Positions 46,801 through 59,944 of a stretch of DNA of 64,000 nt are shown here, piece by piece. The notes beneath the pieces were generated by a model. That model was given only the letters and a program-made list of their open reading frames with translations, did not search any database and was not told where the DNA came from. The DNA lies in assembly GCA_024305405.1 (NCBI GenBank), contig JAKNDB010000104.1, positions 62,001 through 126,000 on the forward strand, in the 5' to 3' direction. The translations under genes and the position numbers were made by a program. Every line of letters starts with the position of its first letter. The stretch's first letter is position 1. This DNA is from Dirofilaria immitis (taxonomy: Eukaryota > Nematoda > Chromadorea > Rhabditida > Onchocercidae).

Positions 46801-49800
46801 TGATAAATAGCAATTATTACACTTGTAACAGTTATTCGCTTTGCCTAAAATTACTATCATTTCCTAACATTAGGAAAATGAAAATTTTCATCCATAAATA
46901 ATTTCTCAAAAAAAGAATTCTCATAAAATGCATTGCAATTTTCTTCTCGAAACTATTAAACTTTACAAACGAATTCTCGAAAATGTTAAACTTTATAGAT
47001 TAATTCTCGAAAATATTAACGTTTATAAACTAATATTAACTTGCTAGGGGTGAATGAATTTTTTCGAAATAAAATGAAGGAAAAATAGTTAGAATTTAGC
47101 AGATGGTATTTCTTCGTATTATCAAATGATTCATCTGAGCAAAAGAAAAAAAAAAATAGAAAATAGGTCTGTTGCTTGAAACATTTCAAAAAAAAAATGG
47201 AAAAGAAACTGGAATATTTCATAAAAGAAACAATACTGATTCAGCCAATTGGATGATAAATGAATTTAAAAAAAAATTATTTTTTAATTTTTTCTTCTTA
47301 TTATGAAATGGGAAGGAAAATATTTTAAAGAAACTAAATTAAGTAATTTTAATAAATGAAATAAGTAATAATTAAATGAGCAAAGATGGCCAAATCGTAC
47401 ATTTCACATTAATTTATAATTAGCTGATAATATTGCAAAAGTATGTATTAGTTAATTCTATCTAAATAATATTCTCGTAAACTGATTTGCATGCTTACTT
47501 GCTAATAGTATGCATTATTAAACTGCAAGCAAGATTCATCTGCACGAATCAATCTTATCATATCAATTCTTATTTCATTATCATCAATTATTATTACATT
47601 TACAAGATGTTATAATCAAAAAAAAATTAATTCTATTTTTCATCCATTATTTTTGATTTAAAACTGATAAAACTGATATTATCAGGAAATAGATATTATC
47701 GACTGATTTCTAATTTATCACTTTCTTCCATTTTTTTACTTAATATTTTTCCAAGAGTCAAAAATTTCAGAAAATTTTGAAAAAACAATCAGTATGAATT
47801 TTGAAAAACAAAATAAAATATCGAACAATTAATTTACCAGCTTACTAATTCGCGAACCATTTGATATTTTAGAAATTGTAAACAAGCCAGGAAAATATTA
47901 TCATATCATTAGATGCTTTTAATTGCTAACTGTCTCATTAAAAATTTATTAAGCGGAAATATTTTGATGATAGGCAGCATTAAAATTTTTTTCCCATTAC
48001 GCTGATAATGTTATGATCTTGCTTATCATGTAATTTAAATTTTATTGATTAGTAATAATGAGAATTTAAAAACTATTTCACTTGAAAAATTATTCTAAAT
48101 CAATTCGCTGTGATAATCACAATTTTCTTTTTAAATTGATTTTTTTCTAAAACGAAAAACGAAGGATAGTTTATTATTAAAAGTTCAATTTTCTTTTAAA
48201 TTGAAAATTTGTTTAATAAAAATTACCAATTTTTAAATTTTAAAATAAGCAATAAAATTATTAGTATGAAGTAAACTGAAAAATTAATCAAACAAAAAAT
48301 AATACATATTGTAAAAGATATGTAAGCAATAAACAATTATGATTAAAAAAAGTATTTTAAGAAAATTAGAAATGAATAATTTAAAATAAAAAAAATTAGA
48401 AATGAATAAAAGAAAAGATATTTTAAGATAATTAAAAGTGAATAATTTAGGAAAATTGGAAATGAATAATTGAAATAAAATAACTGTGTAAAAGAAATGA
48501 TTATTTGATTCTTTTTCAAATTCAAAAATAGCATAAAATCATTTTGGGAACAATTAGTGCACTCTTTGCTTATTATTCATCAAATTTTATTTAAAGCAAA
48601 GAATAAAGAGTGAATTGAAATTTAGTAGAAAATAAATTATTTGAAAAAAAAATAGAAAATAAGAAGAGAATAAGAATAGAAAATGAAATTCAATTATTAT
48701 GCAAAAGAATTTAATTATTATAGAATACATACATATTCATATATGAATATTTAAATGTAAAATTTCTAATCAAAAAAATATCATTTAATCATTAATTATA
48801 TCTTTTTGTTTTTCTTAATTTCAATAAATTTTTTTGAACTAAAAATTACTAATCATTTTAATAAATTTTATGATAGAAATTTGCATAATTTAAATACTCA
48901 TTTTTGTTTTTTCTCACCTTAAAATATTCAAACATTTTTTAATTTTCATAAGAGATAAAGAAAGTTGTAAACAATTTAAAGTTTATAACTTTTTAGAAAA
49001 AAATTTTTCTTAAGAAATTAAGAAGAAAGAAAGATAGGATGGAAGAATGCAAATACTAGAAAATCGATTTAGAAAGGAGGATAAAAATCTCTAATTTTCT
49101 TGATTAATCTCGACTAATCGAAAATGAAATCTAATTTTTAGTTTTTCAAAATGAGGAAAACAAATAAATAACATTTCTATTATTGTCAACAAACAATCGA
49201 AAAGGCATAATATATCTATCCTACGGTTATATGTTTTGTTTGTATAGACATTTAATTGTGTATATATTTAGGAATAAAAATAAAATTTCCTTTTTCTTTT
49301 TTTGTAAACAATTTTGCCTTCTCGAATTTATTTTTCTAATATATTTCTCATTCCTTTCCTTTCTTTTTCTTCTTTTTTTTTTCTTTCATTCTTTTCCTTC
49401 AAATGATAAATAATACTTCAAAGTATTTTTGTTATCATAATACTTTTATTTTTTTTATCAATCAAATTGATCAACTGTAAATATCCCAGTGATAAAGTAG
49501 AACATATAAATAATAGGAGGTATAAGTAATATAAGTGATAGAAGATATAAGTGTTAGAGCCTACAAGTGATAATAATATAAACATGAAAGTGATAAGGCA
49601 AAAAAAACAAAAACATTGAATATACTACAAGGACTAATTTATTAATTAGTACATAATTGGGAAAAAAGAAGGAAAGAAAGTAAGTACCAAATTATTTCTA
49701 ATTTTTATCGAAAATTTTGAATTAATTTTAAAGCAACAAATTACAAGAACAATACACGTACGTGTATATATTACGTACTTTATTTACATTTACGCTGATT

Positions 49801-51830
49801 CATATATTTGATATATTTTTCAATTTTTCAATAAAGCAAAACGATGAATAAAATTTATTGAATTTTTTTTTGAATGAATGAAATGATTGATGGATATATA
49901 ATTTATTAAAAGATTTTTCAAAATTAATTCGATCGCTCTCTCATATATTCATCACATTTATGGCCATGAAATGACGGTAATATAATTTTCGTTTTAACAG
50001 GAAAAAGATTTTTAAATAATGCAAATATATTTCAGATAAAAGAATAATCTTTGAACTTTTATCATTCATAAAATGATTATCTAATAATTGTTCTTACCAA
50101 TCGCATTTATTTCCTCAATTTCTTTTTCATATTTGATTTCGATCAATATTTTTTGATTGAAAGAAGAAAGAAAAGATTATAGCTTATCCTATCAATTTTA
50201 ATCTTTTATCCATTTTAATCCATGCTAATTAAATTTCATAAAAAGAAATGAAATTGGAATTTTTGAAAAAATTGATTTATCACAAATGCATTTTGCAAAC
50301 ATTTTTGACCTAATTTTTTCCAAAAAGGTGAAAATTTGCAACCTTGTCCCAAATAGATTCCATATTTCCATTTAATATATCTTTGATTAATTCTAATGTT
50401 ATTCAAAATTCCTTTTTTTTCCTTGCTAACAACATAAAATTTTAGATTGAAAATAAAAAAGAAAAAAGTGAAAAAATTTTGAATTAAATTTAGTAAATAT
50501 TTATTTTGAATTAAAATACTTTTTATATTTCCTTTTCCCGAAAAACTAACAAAAGTAAAAGTTTAATGAAATTTTAGTAATATTATGAATTTGTGGAAAA
50601 TTTCTGGAAATTTTCCTTTAATTATATTTTATGATATATGAATAAAATATGAAACGATTTACTTTCAATCAATTGAAGAACTTTTGAATTTGTTTAAACT
50701 AACTCAACTAAATAAATAATGATTTCAAAATTAATAAATTTAAATTCTTTATTTTGATAACAATATCATAGAGTGATAAGTTGAGAAATAGAATTAAATA
50801 AGCAAAATTTTCTGTTCATCTCATATGATGAAATTATTAATGGTGCAATTTTTAATTTTTATTAATAATAATATATCAGAAATTCAAATAACTATATTTT
50901 ATTATTAGTTATTGAAATAATTTTATAAGAATATTATTCGAATATAATGTGTAAACTTTTCGAGAATAATTTTATAATTGAAAATTAATTCATTTCAATA
51001 TATTTAACTAAGAGAATAGGCAATTGACAACTAATTCAATATTATATAAGCATATGATCGTTTTAACATTAATCATATCTAATCATTTTTATTAATTATC
51101 ATATCACATGATAAGATAATTAATGATATAATTTGTATTTTATATTAATAATAGATAAGATAGAAAGAATTGAATAAACTTCGTTAATAATTAACAAAAT
51201 CTTATTGAAAAAAAAATGATTTGTTTTTATAATTAGGAAAGAATAAGATGAATGTGATAGAAGTTATATTTTAAAGTCTATTTAATGATTAATTAAATGT
51301 CACTTCATTTCATTTGTTCTCATCTCAAATTTTACTTTTCTAAAAAATTTAAAAGAATTTCTTGAAGGAAAAAAAAGTCGAGCAAATAAAATGGAATGTT
51401 TAGGTTCAAATTATTTATTTATAAAAAAAAAAAAATCTAAACATAGAAAACTAACATTAAAATATATACTTATGCTATTGCCAATATAAATTTACTAATT
51501 AAAGTTCAAAAAAAAGATAAAATATATTTCAAAAATTTCATATATTTCTAAAAAAGGAATTAAAATTTCAATGATATCAATAAATTGTTTGTTAGAATTG
51601 AGGAAAAAAATTCTCATTTTAATATTTATGAATTTTAAAAAATGATAACAATAATATATTATTTTCTTCAAATTAGAATAATTATCATTCGATAATAAAA
51701 ACACTTCCAATTCTAATTTAAATATTAAATTAATTGAAATTTAAAGTGCAACTACTATACGAATAGGAAAAACAAAAATATCTTTTTAGTAATAGAAATG
51801 AATAACATTGTTTGAGACTTCGTTATAAAT
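46801..51830. other. Intergenic, nothing convincing
   Basis: AT-rich DNA. A degenerate gaaatgaataatt repeat at about 48355-48480, and a 16-bp palindrome at 49752-49767. Frames such as + 49183-49413 and - 51495-51710 are F/K/I-rich noise. Confidence 0.4.
49752..49767. repeat. ATACACGTACGTGTAT palindrome
   Basis: A perfect 16-bp palindrome with ACGTACGT at its centre, a third example of a TACGTG-containing palindrome in the window. Confidence 0.85.
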
Positions 51831-51839
51831 CATTTCGCA

Positions 51840-52260
51840 TCTCACGATGTAATATTATTTCATATTTCACGTTGTAAAATTATTTCACGTCAATTTAATC
51901 CTATTAACGTATTCCACGTGCGGAATTTGCACAGTTCATCAATTCTTTCATTAGGATACATTTCTTCTAATAATAAATCAAAACTTATGAGATTAATATC
52001 GTAAAAAATTATTCCATTACTATACTTAAACTTTTAAAATTTTAAACACTCTCAATCAGCTAATAAAATAAGTGCCACTATCACTTATCACTTATTAGTT
52101 CGTCTGAAAACTTCTTGGATATTTCGTCGCATTTATGATAATACCTTGTAATTCCCACATTACCCCAACATATCCAAGTTGAAATTAATTATAGCAGCTC
52201 ATTTAATAATATTTCGAATATTGACTGTCTTCAAAGTTTTTGTTAATATGTCGAATAATT
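51840..52260. other. GC-richer island, possible decayed gene or element
   Basis: On the - strand two frames stand out. One ends near 52092 with LGYVGVMWELQGIIINATKY then PRSFQTN and two stops; its VMWELQGIII is faintly like the WWD.QGII block of mariner transposases. The second (51898-52024) is listed apart. Two imperfect direct repeats, tcacgatgtaatattatttca and tcacgttgtaaaattatttca, lie at about 51841-51890. The island may be a dead transposon or old exons. Confidence 0.3.
51898..52024 (-). CDS. Possible terminal exon, unidentified
   Basis: After an acceptor-like gtttaagtatag the - strand frame reads NGIIFYDINLISFDLLLEEM and YPNERIDELCKFRTWNTLIG, ending LN and TGA. Charged and balanced composition is unlike the surrounding noise. 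No upstream partner exon is recognised, and the acceptor is weak. Confidence 0.28.
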
Positions 52261-52330
52261 TTCAGAAGAACAGCAGATAATAATAATAGTCAGAAATAAT
52301 AATATCAATAATAATAAAGACGATAGTAAC

Positions 52331-52408
<78 letters not shown>

Positions 52409-52481
52409 TAATAATAATAATAATAATAATAATGATACTAGGAATAATAATAATAATAATAATAATAATACTAGGAATAAT
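52331..52481. repeat. (AAT)n compound tract
   Basis: About 150 bases of AAT with occasional dropped bases (aatata) that shift the register, plus two copies of actagg. Ile/Leu/Tyr runs in the - strand frames are artefacts. Confidence 0.95.
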
Positions 52482-53081
52482 AAATAAATGCAAGAACGAT
52501 AATATCTCAAAAAATCTTAATAAAATTTATTAACACTAATAATAATAATAAATAACTAAAAGAAAAATATGAATGATAATCTCAAAAGGAGTATGATAAT
52601 AATATTTACAAATAATAATAAAATGCTATACTATCTGTTAATTTTATAAACTCTGAAAAAAAAATGAAATAAATCATATAAATGACATTTTGAATGGAAG
52701 ATACTAATTAAGCAAGATGATAAGTTCTCGACAGGTAACATAATTAGATGATCAAAATAATTTGCTTCTTTAATTGATAATAATAATTAACTTACTAATT
52801 TTATCTAATTAACTAATGAAAGATCAAATTAATCAATTAAAGCATTATAATAAGTGAAGATAATGTGAAAGTTTTGAAAAATTAATTATATATCGAAATT
52901 TAATTTCTATATAATATTGGAAATTAATTAATTTGAAATTTAAAATTTACATTTTTTTTAGTAGCAGCAAATTACGTGAACAAATCATCAAATAAATAGT
53001 AGCAATTGCAATAGGTAGGTAAATGGTAAATGATAATAATATTAACAAAAGCAATAAATACAAATTGCCTCAACTACGAAT
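52482..53081. other. Spacer, nothing seen
   Basis: AT-rich DNA with scattered AAT units between two microsatellites. Confidence 0.45.
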
Positions 53082-53182
53082 TGATGACGATGACGATGAC
53101 GATGATGATGGTGATGACGATGACGATGACGGTGATGATAATGATGATGATGATGATGATGATGATGATAGCGATGACGATA
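53082..53182. repeat. Imperfect (GAT/GAC)n tract
   Basis: GATGAC and GATGAT units with single variants over about 100 bases. Confidence 0.93.
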
Positions 53183-53272
53183 ATGATTGTATAGATTGAA
53201 TTATTGTTGTCATCAATGTTGTCATTATCGAATAATCACTGATTATTAGTAGGATATTATTATTATTATTCC

Positions 53273-53322
53273 TACATACATACATGCATACATACATACA
53301 TACATACATACATACATCCATA
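53273..53322. repeat. (CATA)n tetranucleotide
   Basis: About 12 units of CATA with one GCATA and one CCATA variant. Confidence 0.93.
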
Positions 53323-53589
53323 CGTATTGAATATCATTAATTTATTTATTAAATACTTTAAAATTAATATGAAATTGTTAATATAAATAATATTTAAATT
53401 AAAATTTCTTTTCAACTAAAAACATTAATACTATATATATTTTAGTAGCATTTAATATTTTATATTCAATAAGAAGAAAGAAAGAATAAAAAATTTAAAA
53501 GAAAAAATGGATGAAAAGATTCTGATGGATGTAAATAGTTAATATTAAGAACAAGAAAAGAGAATGAAGAATTGAAAAATATTTATTGG

Positions 53590-53703
53590 ATAAAATAGGT
53601 GGAAGAGGAGAGAGAAGGAGGAATGGGGAGGAGGAGGAGGAGCGGAGGAAAGGAGGAGGAGGAAAAGGGGAGGTGGAGAAGGTTGATCGGAAGGGGGAAA
53701 GGT
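53590..53703. repeat. GGA-rich purine tract
   Basis: About 110 bases almost wholly G and A (ggaggaggaggagc and similar). The G-richest patch of the window and a candidate for G-quadruplex or triplex structure. Confidence 0.9.
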
Positions 53704-53761
53704 GCAGGAATCCTGTCAAGTGGTTTCCTTCTATCAGATGAATGATAATGATGATATTGAT

Positions 53762-54028
<267 letters not shown>

Positions 54029-54463
54029 ATGCCTTATTGAAAAATGTAAACATCTGCTCTGAGGGGAAAGGTCTTCCTTGATCTTTTCTCAAAAATTCAC
54101 ATGATAAAATGACCTTTCGTCCTCTAACTCACCTGATAATGACCTTCCATCCATTTATATAACATTTACATTGTTGTTGTAAAGAAGATAAAAATTGATT
54201 CCTAATTTAGGCATTTACAGTAATTAAATGAATAAAAAAATTTACAAATATTTGAGATATTTTAATTTAAAATTTTAAAAATTAGTTATTATTTTGTTAT
54301 TAATTTGTTATTAAATGGAAATTCTAGGGCAAAAATGCTATGAATAATTGCAAATTTTTACGAATAAAAGTGAAATTTTGAAAATTTAAGTAATATATTT
54401 TTATTCTTACAAACTTAAATTATTCCTGGAAATTATTTATATTTATTATAAAATTTTGATTAT

Positions 54464-54760
54464 CTAAAAATCATATTCATAATCTGGTTTTGAAGTCTTG
54501 TATTCATAATCAGGAATACCGGATGTATATTTGTGAGCAAAATTAGAATTGCCGGACTTATACCTATGGGCAAAGTTCAGTATTCTCGAATATATCTCAT
54601 AATCAAAATTCCAGATTACATATGTACGAGTAAAGTTCAATGCCCTAGAATACATTCCGCAATCAAAACTTCGAACTTATAACTTTTCTCGAATATGCGG
54701 GATAAAGTTTAGTGTCGTAGAAATATATTTTGTATTTAAGATTACGGTAATTAGGTATTT
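54464..54760 (-). repeat. 60-bp degenerate repeat with open frame
   Basis: On the - strand the last two full units translate as VRSFDCGMYSRALNFTRTYV and IWNFDYEIYSRILNFAHRYK, aligned 20-residue repeats, followed by partial units (SGNSNFAHKYTSGIPDYEYK, TSKPDYEYDF) to TAG near 54464. An earlier unit (about 54700-54760) is homologous in DNA but closed by a stop. From ATG 54655 the frame has 63 residues. This could be the 3' end of a gene for a Tyr-rich repeat protein or an eroding minisatellite. Confidence 0.45.
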
Positions 54761-55244
54761 AAACATATATTTATGATCCTGACAAAACAGACTTATATGA
54801 ACTTATTTCTCAACATCTTTCTATTAATAAAGGTTGTAATGAGCAAAAATGAAAATGAAAACTAAACTAATCAATGGATAAGCAATAAATTTATAAGTAA
54901 ATAAGTTTGTAAGTTTAAATTATCGATAGAAATTGAGTAAGCTATTTTTTTGTAAGCAAAATTTTTGATAAATTAAATTATTTAAAATATAAATATTAGT
55001 TAAGACTGTGTAATTTGAATTTATTTAATAAATAAATTAAAAATAAAAAGAAAGGATTAATTTGATAATAATTAAAACGAATGATTGATTGAAAATTTTA
55101 ATATAATCGTTAAAACAGAATGAATTAATAATTATATCAATTAATAATGAAAGTTTTGTTGCTTAATTAAACGATTCAAATTTTCGTTTAATTTCATTTT
55201 ATAATTCATTCGCATAAATTTAATTACTAAAAAGTTTTTTTTCT
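54761..55244. other. Spacer, nothing seen
   Basis: AT-rich DNA without supportable features. Confidence 0.45.
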
Positions 55245-55250
55245 TTTATT
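55245..55250 (-). promoter_or_regulatory. AATAAA poly(A) signal for the exon at 55296
   Basis: tttatt on the + strand gives AATAAA on the - strand, 46 nt after the TGA of the candidate exon. Common by chance in AT-rich DNA, but well placed. Confidence 0.3.
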
Positions 55251-55295
55251 TTCAAATTCATTGCTTTCTTTTTTTTCTTTTTGTTCAAATCATTG

Positions 55296-55445
55296 TCATG
55301 CCAACCTGAAAAATCTATTACTAAAAGACAGTTGGCCTTTTAAATGGCAATGGAACATATGTAGTTCATTCTCACGGCAATAAATTTCCTCCTCTAAATT
55401 GCTGTAATAAGTTGTTAAATTAGGAATTTTTACATTTTCGGGAAT
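55296..55445 (-). CDS. Possible terminal exon, unidentified
   Basis: After an acceptor-like gaaatgaatag the - strand frame of 50 codons reads IPENVKIPNLTTYYSNLEEE, IYCRENELHMFHCHLKGQLS and FSNRFFRLA, then TGA. Composition is clearly protein-like and the AATAAA 46 nt downstream fits a last exon. I cannot name a family. The end (TCAGGTTGGCATGACA on the - strand) resembles some mariner termini, so a mobile-element remnant is the alternative. A shorter model using an internal ttattacag acceptor would need a 32-nt intron, too short to favour. Confidence 0.35.
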   Translation of the reverse strand: MPENVKIPNLTTYYSNLEEEIYCRENELHMFHCHLKGQLSFSNRFFRLA

Positions 55446-56519
55446 CTATTCATTTCAGGGTTCTTCATCGGTAATTTCTATTTTTCAATAAAATTTATCA
55501 TGTAATATTATGCAAAAGCATAATTCTTATCTTTAAGTGATAATTCTATCATTACGATATTAATACAATAGTAACAGCTGCTTTTCTCATGAAATCATGC
55601 AATAGTGACAATCTTATCATAAAATCCCTATGCAATACTGACTGATAGCAGAATAATTCAAGTTCTTTTCTTTTTTTATCACGTATAGCTAATAATTATC
55701 AATAAAATTTCAATTAAATTTCAGCAAAAATATCAATTTAAGATGAATGAAACTAAATATATTTTTCAAAGTATTATATCAATTCCAATTTTTACAGAAT
55801 CAATTTAACAGTACTATAATTTAGATTTGATAATTTGTTGAATAAGTTTTTTTCCTTCCTCAGTTAAACTACTAACTTATTGAATTAATCATTCTAATAG
55901 TGAATAAATGATAAATGATAAATACGAATATGATTTATCATAATTAACTACCGAATAATTTTTAGCCAAATTAATAATTTAGCCAAATTAATCAAAAAGA
56001 ATTGATTAAATTTTCTTTCAAAATATGTATAAAGTAAAAGATAATACGAAAGTTATTTAGATATTATTTATTCTTTTTTCTTTCATTTTTTTTTGAGTTA
56101 TCTATAAATACGATTGATCAACAATAATTTAATATTTTAATAGACGACGATAGCATTATATTCGTTTTTTTTTAAAAGAAATTAAAGATGAAAATTCTCG
56201 AAAATCAAGCATGCATTATAATTTTTGAAATAAATTTTAAATTTCTTTTATACAAAATATCTAAAAATAGAAATGAAAAGACAAAAAAACAAAAAGTATA
56301 AAAAAGAATAGCAATAATTTGATTTATATTCTAAACAATTTATGTATTTTTTTATTTAAAAAACAGTTTTAACAATTATTTATGCATTTTTTTTCAATAA
56401 AAATTAAATTATTATATAAATTAACATCGATTAAACTAATTTTATCACTTCTAGAAATAACAATAAATGTTAATTTCAAATAACCTGATTTGTAAATCGA
56501 TTTGTATGATAGTACGCAA
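55446..56519. other. Intergenic, nothing seen
   Basis: AT-rich DNA. Where the gene that owns the candidate exon at 55296 should continue, I found no second exon. Confidence 0.4.
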
Positions 56520-56840
56520 TACGAGAAATTACGGATGAATGACTGATACTATGTCCGTTTTTAAATAAGCATAAATAAAATTAGGTTAACTACATCCGTA
56601 TCAAAGTAGGTATAGGATAAAATAAGTCAAGGATATTACATTCATTTTTAAGTATGCATAGGATGAGATAATTACGTATATTACGTCTACTTCAAAGTAG
56701 ACATATGATGAAATATTACTTATGTGTTACGTACGCTTACAAATACGATAGGATGAGATAAATTACGGATATTACGTCCACTTCCAAAAAAAGCATAGAA
56801 TGAAATAAATTATTATCCATTAAGTTATGCTTGAGAAAAA
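56520..56840. repeat. Degenerate repeat of about 46 bp, about 7 copies
   Basis: The unit is roughly gatattacgtccacttcaaa followed by gtagcataggatgagataaatt. Copies are 70-80% alike by eye, with TTACGTC and ATAGGATGA best kept. Confidence 0.75.
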
Positions 56841-56939
56841 AAAAAAAAAAAGTAAATTCCCTTATAAATGAAAAATGATATGGTATATATCTATTAGAGA
56901 GAAAGAATGGAAAGCAACAAAACTATCGAAACAAGTGGA

Positions 56940-57065
56940 CAATAAACGATGAATTGATAAATAGATGAATGGACAAATAGATGGATAGATAGATAGATAG
57001 ATAGATAGATGGACAAATGGATGAATGAACGAATAGACGAGAATGGCGGAAGGACAGAATGAATG
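56940..57065. repeat. (GATA)/(TGGA) tetranucleotide tract
   Basis: Seven GATA units near 56985-57009 inside longer gatggac/gatgaat units. Ser/Ile/Tyr-rich - strand frames here are artefacts. Confidence 0.9.
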
Positions 57066-59137
57066 AATAAATTGTTTATAAAAATAACTAAAAATTCTGC
57101 CATTAGAAAAGATCATAATATATTCTTAAATTTTTTTAAAATGCATTTTAAAACAAAATAAAATTTAATGAAAATGCTTAAAATTATTAAATTGTATTGA
57201 ATTCAAATTGGCATCTCGAGAATGCCTTCCTTCTACTAGCTGAGTAATTATCGATTTTTTTTTATCAAAAAAGAAACCGATATATATACATATATTTGAA
57301 CATTTGAAAGAATTGATTGGTTCGGTCATTCTAATATAAATCAACTGATATCTTAAAGAAAATATTTTATCAATATTTGGCTTAAGTGTTATCTCAAGGC
57401 AAAATATCTTAATCAGTATTTGATTAAAATATAAGTTTTCAAAGCATCTTATATTAATTAATTTTATCGCGAAATTCTAGCTAAATATCTTATAATTTAG
57501 GATTCTATTAAAATTCAGTATCATATTCCATTTTGGAAATTATTATTGTTATCTTATGATCCAACAAATAATAATTATTTTTATCGATTTATTAATCAAT
57601 CAACTCTTTGATAGTCCGAAAGTAATCATTAAATTTTTGCTTGGAAATAAATTTTAATGTTAGGAAATGCTGAGAATATTATAAAGAGAAAATTATAATC
57701 ACTTCGATATCATTCAAAAATTTATTCTTTATCGAATTTTTGATAAAATATAAATGGTCTTATAAATCAACTTTATCATATCTGAAATTCCGTTTTTTTC
57801 GTTTTTTTTTTTTTTTTTTTTAAATAAATTAATCATTAATAGAAAAAATATTTGCCCCATTAAGTAGATTTTTTCAATATACTTCCTTGCTGAGTTCATC
57901 ATTATCTTCAGGTTATGGAGCTGATAAGTTGATAAGTGTTTTATTTTAATTGAAAATAAAATTGGTAAAACAGGCACTTTTATTATCATTGATCTTTTTC
58001 ATATATTTTATTTCATTTTCTAATTAATAATTTATTTATTTAAAAAGTTTTTTTGGCAAATATTTTTTTACACATATTAAATGCTGAATTTTTCATATAT
58101 GCTTAATGTAATTTTTATGAATTGTACAATATTTTCCATAAATGATATAACCTATATTTTTTTGATAAAACTACGAAATGAATAATTAATTTAAGGAAAA
58201 ACTTCTCAATCAAATTTTACCTTTTTTACGAATATAAAATTGAAAATAAAATTTTACAATAATTATTAATAATAATATAAAATAAAAATTTATTGGAAAA
58301 TGAATTGAAAAGAAAAGGATAGACAATTGAAATATTATTCTAATTTGTTTTATTTATTGTAAAAATTTAACAAAATTTTTGTTTCAAACATTTGCATACA
58401 TTGCTAATTTTTTTCTTTTTGATTTAGGAATTTTTATTGATTAAGGTGAAAATTAAAATAAAGGGTTAAATGTCGAAGATTAAAACATATCAGATTAAAG
58501 GAAAGTATTAAGTTAATGAATACTATTTTATTTCCATTTCCCGGAAAATATTCCTATTTTAAAAATTCATCGGAATTGATTTAGAAAGCAGAAAAAAGTT
58601 TGCATGTCCTACTTCTTATTAATTATCATTAAGTCATCGTTTGTGCCAATTTCTAAATTATCATTATCAATTTATAATTTAATGATAATGAAAAGATGAT
58701 ATTAGAAATTGCATCGAAATTTCTCTAATAGCAGCGATTATTCTTTTATCCGAATAATAAAATGTTGGATATGAATTTCCAAACTGATAAATTGAAAATT
58801 GAAACTTTTGAATTAATTATTTGAAAATCTGCTTCAATCTGAAAATATAAAAGATGATAGTCGAAGTTGGATTTAAATCATTTTAGTAATAATAATTATT
58901 CAATTAAATCATTATAATTTATTAAGTAATGAATTTTTAAATTGGTAAGTTGGAAATTAAACTTTTGAATTAATTAATAAGAAAGTTTACAATGAATGGC
59001 TAAAAATAATTATTCGTTATTTACTATTTTTGAGCAAAAATGCATCATTTGATAATCGATAAAAAGAGAAATGGCAATGGCAATTATATAAAATGTCATT
59101 TTGGAGGGAAGAAATAATATGTGAGGAAAAAGGAATT
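57066..59137. other. Intergenic, nothing seen
   Basis: AT-rich DNA with a T homopolymer of about 20 near 57801. The - strand frame at 57729-57989 crosses it and has no motif. Confidence 0.42.
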
Positions 59138-59283
59138 ACAACAGCAATAACAATAACAATAACAATAACAATAACAATAACAATAACGATAACAATAATA
59201 ATAACGATAACAATAACGATAACAATAATAATAACGATAACAATAATAATAGCAATAGCAACAATAATAACAATAACAATAAG
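59138..59283. repeat. (AACAAT)n tract
   Basis: Hexanucleotide AACAAT with AACGAT and AATAAT variants over about 145 bases. Confidence 0.94.
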
Positions 59284-59944
59284 AACGATTGTATTATTAA
59301 TAACTCAAAAATAAATATTAACAAAAATTGCTTAAATATTTTAATGACAGAAATAAGTTTACTGTAATAAAAAGACGAAGAAAAAAAGATGAAAATTATC
59401 GATTGAATGATAATTTTGTCATATTGACAAGCCATTTGATATTTTTCAAAAATCGTTCTGCTTCATTTTTCTTTTTTTCTTTTCTTGGCTTTTAAAAATT
59501 TCAATAGTTTTTTCAATAAAATTTTTGAAAAGGACAAAAATTAGAATCGACAAATTGCAAAAAGTAAAAGAAAAATTTTCAAAATAATGCAAGGAAGGAA
59601 GATGGGTTAAGTTTTCATTTCCTTTTAAGCTTAATATTCATAATATCAAATATCATTAATGATAGATATAAATTTTATATTAGAATAGCGAAAGAAAAAA
59701 AAATTTTATTATAAATTAATGAAAAAAAAAAATCTCAATAATCTCAAAGAAGAAGATTTTCTACTTTGTTTATGCTAAAAATTAATTTCATATTGATAGC
59801 ATTTTCAAATTTAAAAGTTAAAAAATTTTTGAGAATTTATAATTTACAAAAATTTCAACTTAAATAATCATTTCTTCTCTCTAATTATGTAAACATATTT
59901 GATTAAAAATATTTACAGCCAAATTTTCTAAAAATTTGCAGGAT

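Noticed and set aside
55402..55470. Extra 5' exon MKNPEMNRFPK joined through ttattacag to the exon at 55296
   Set aside because: Phases match but the intron would be only 32 nt, and the frame is open without it.
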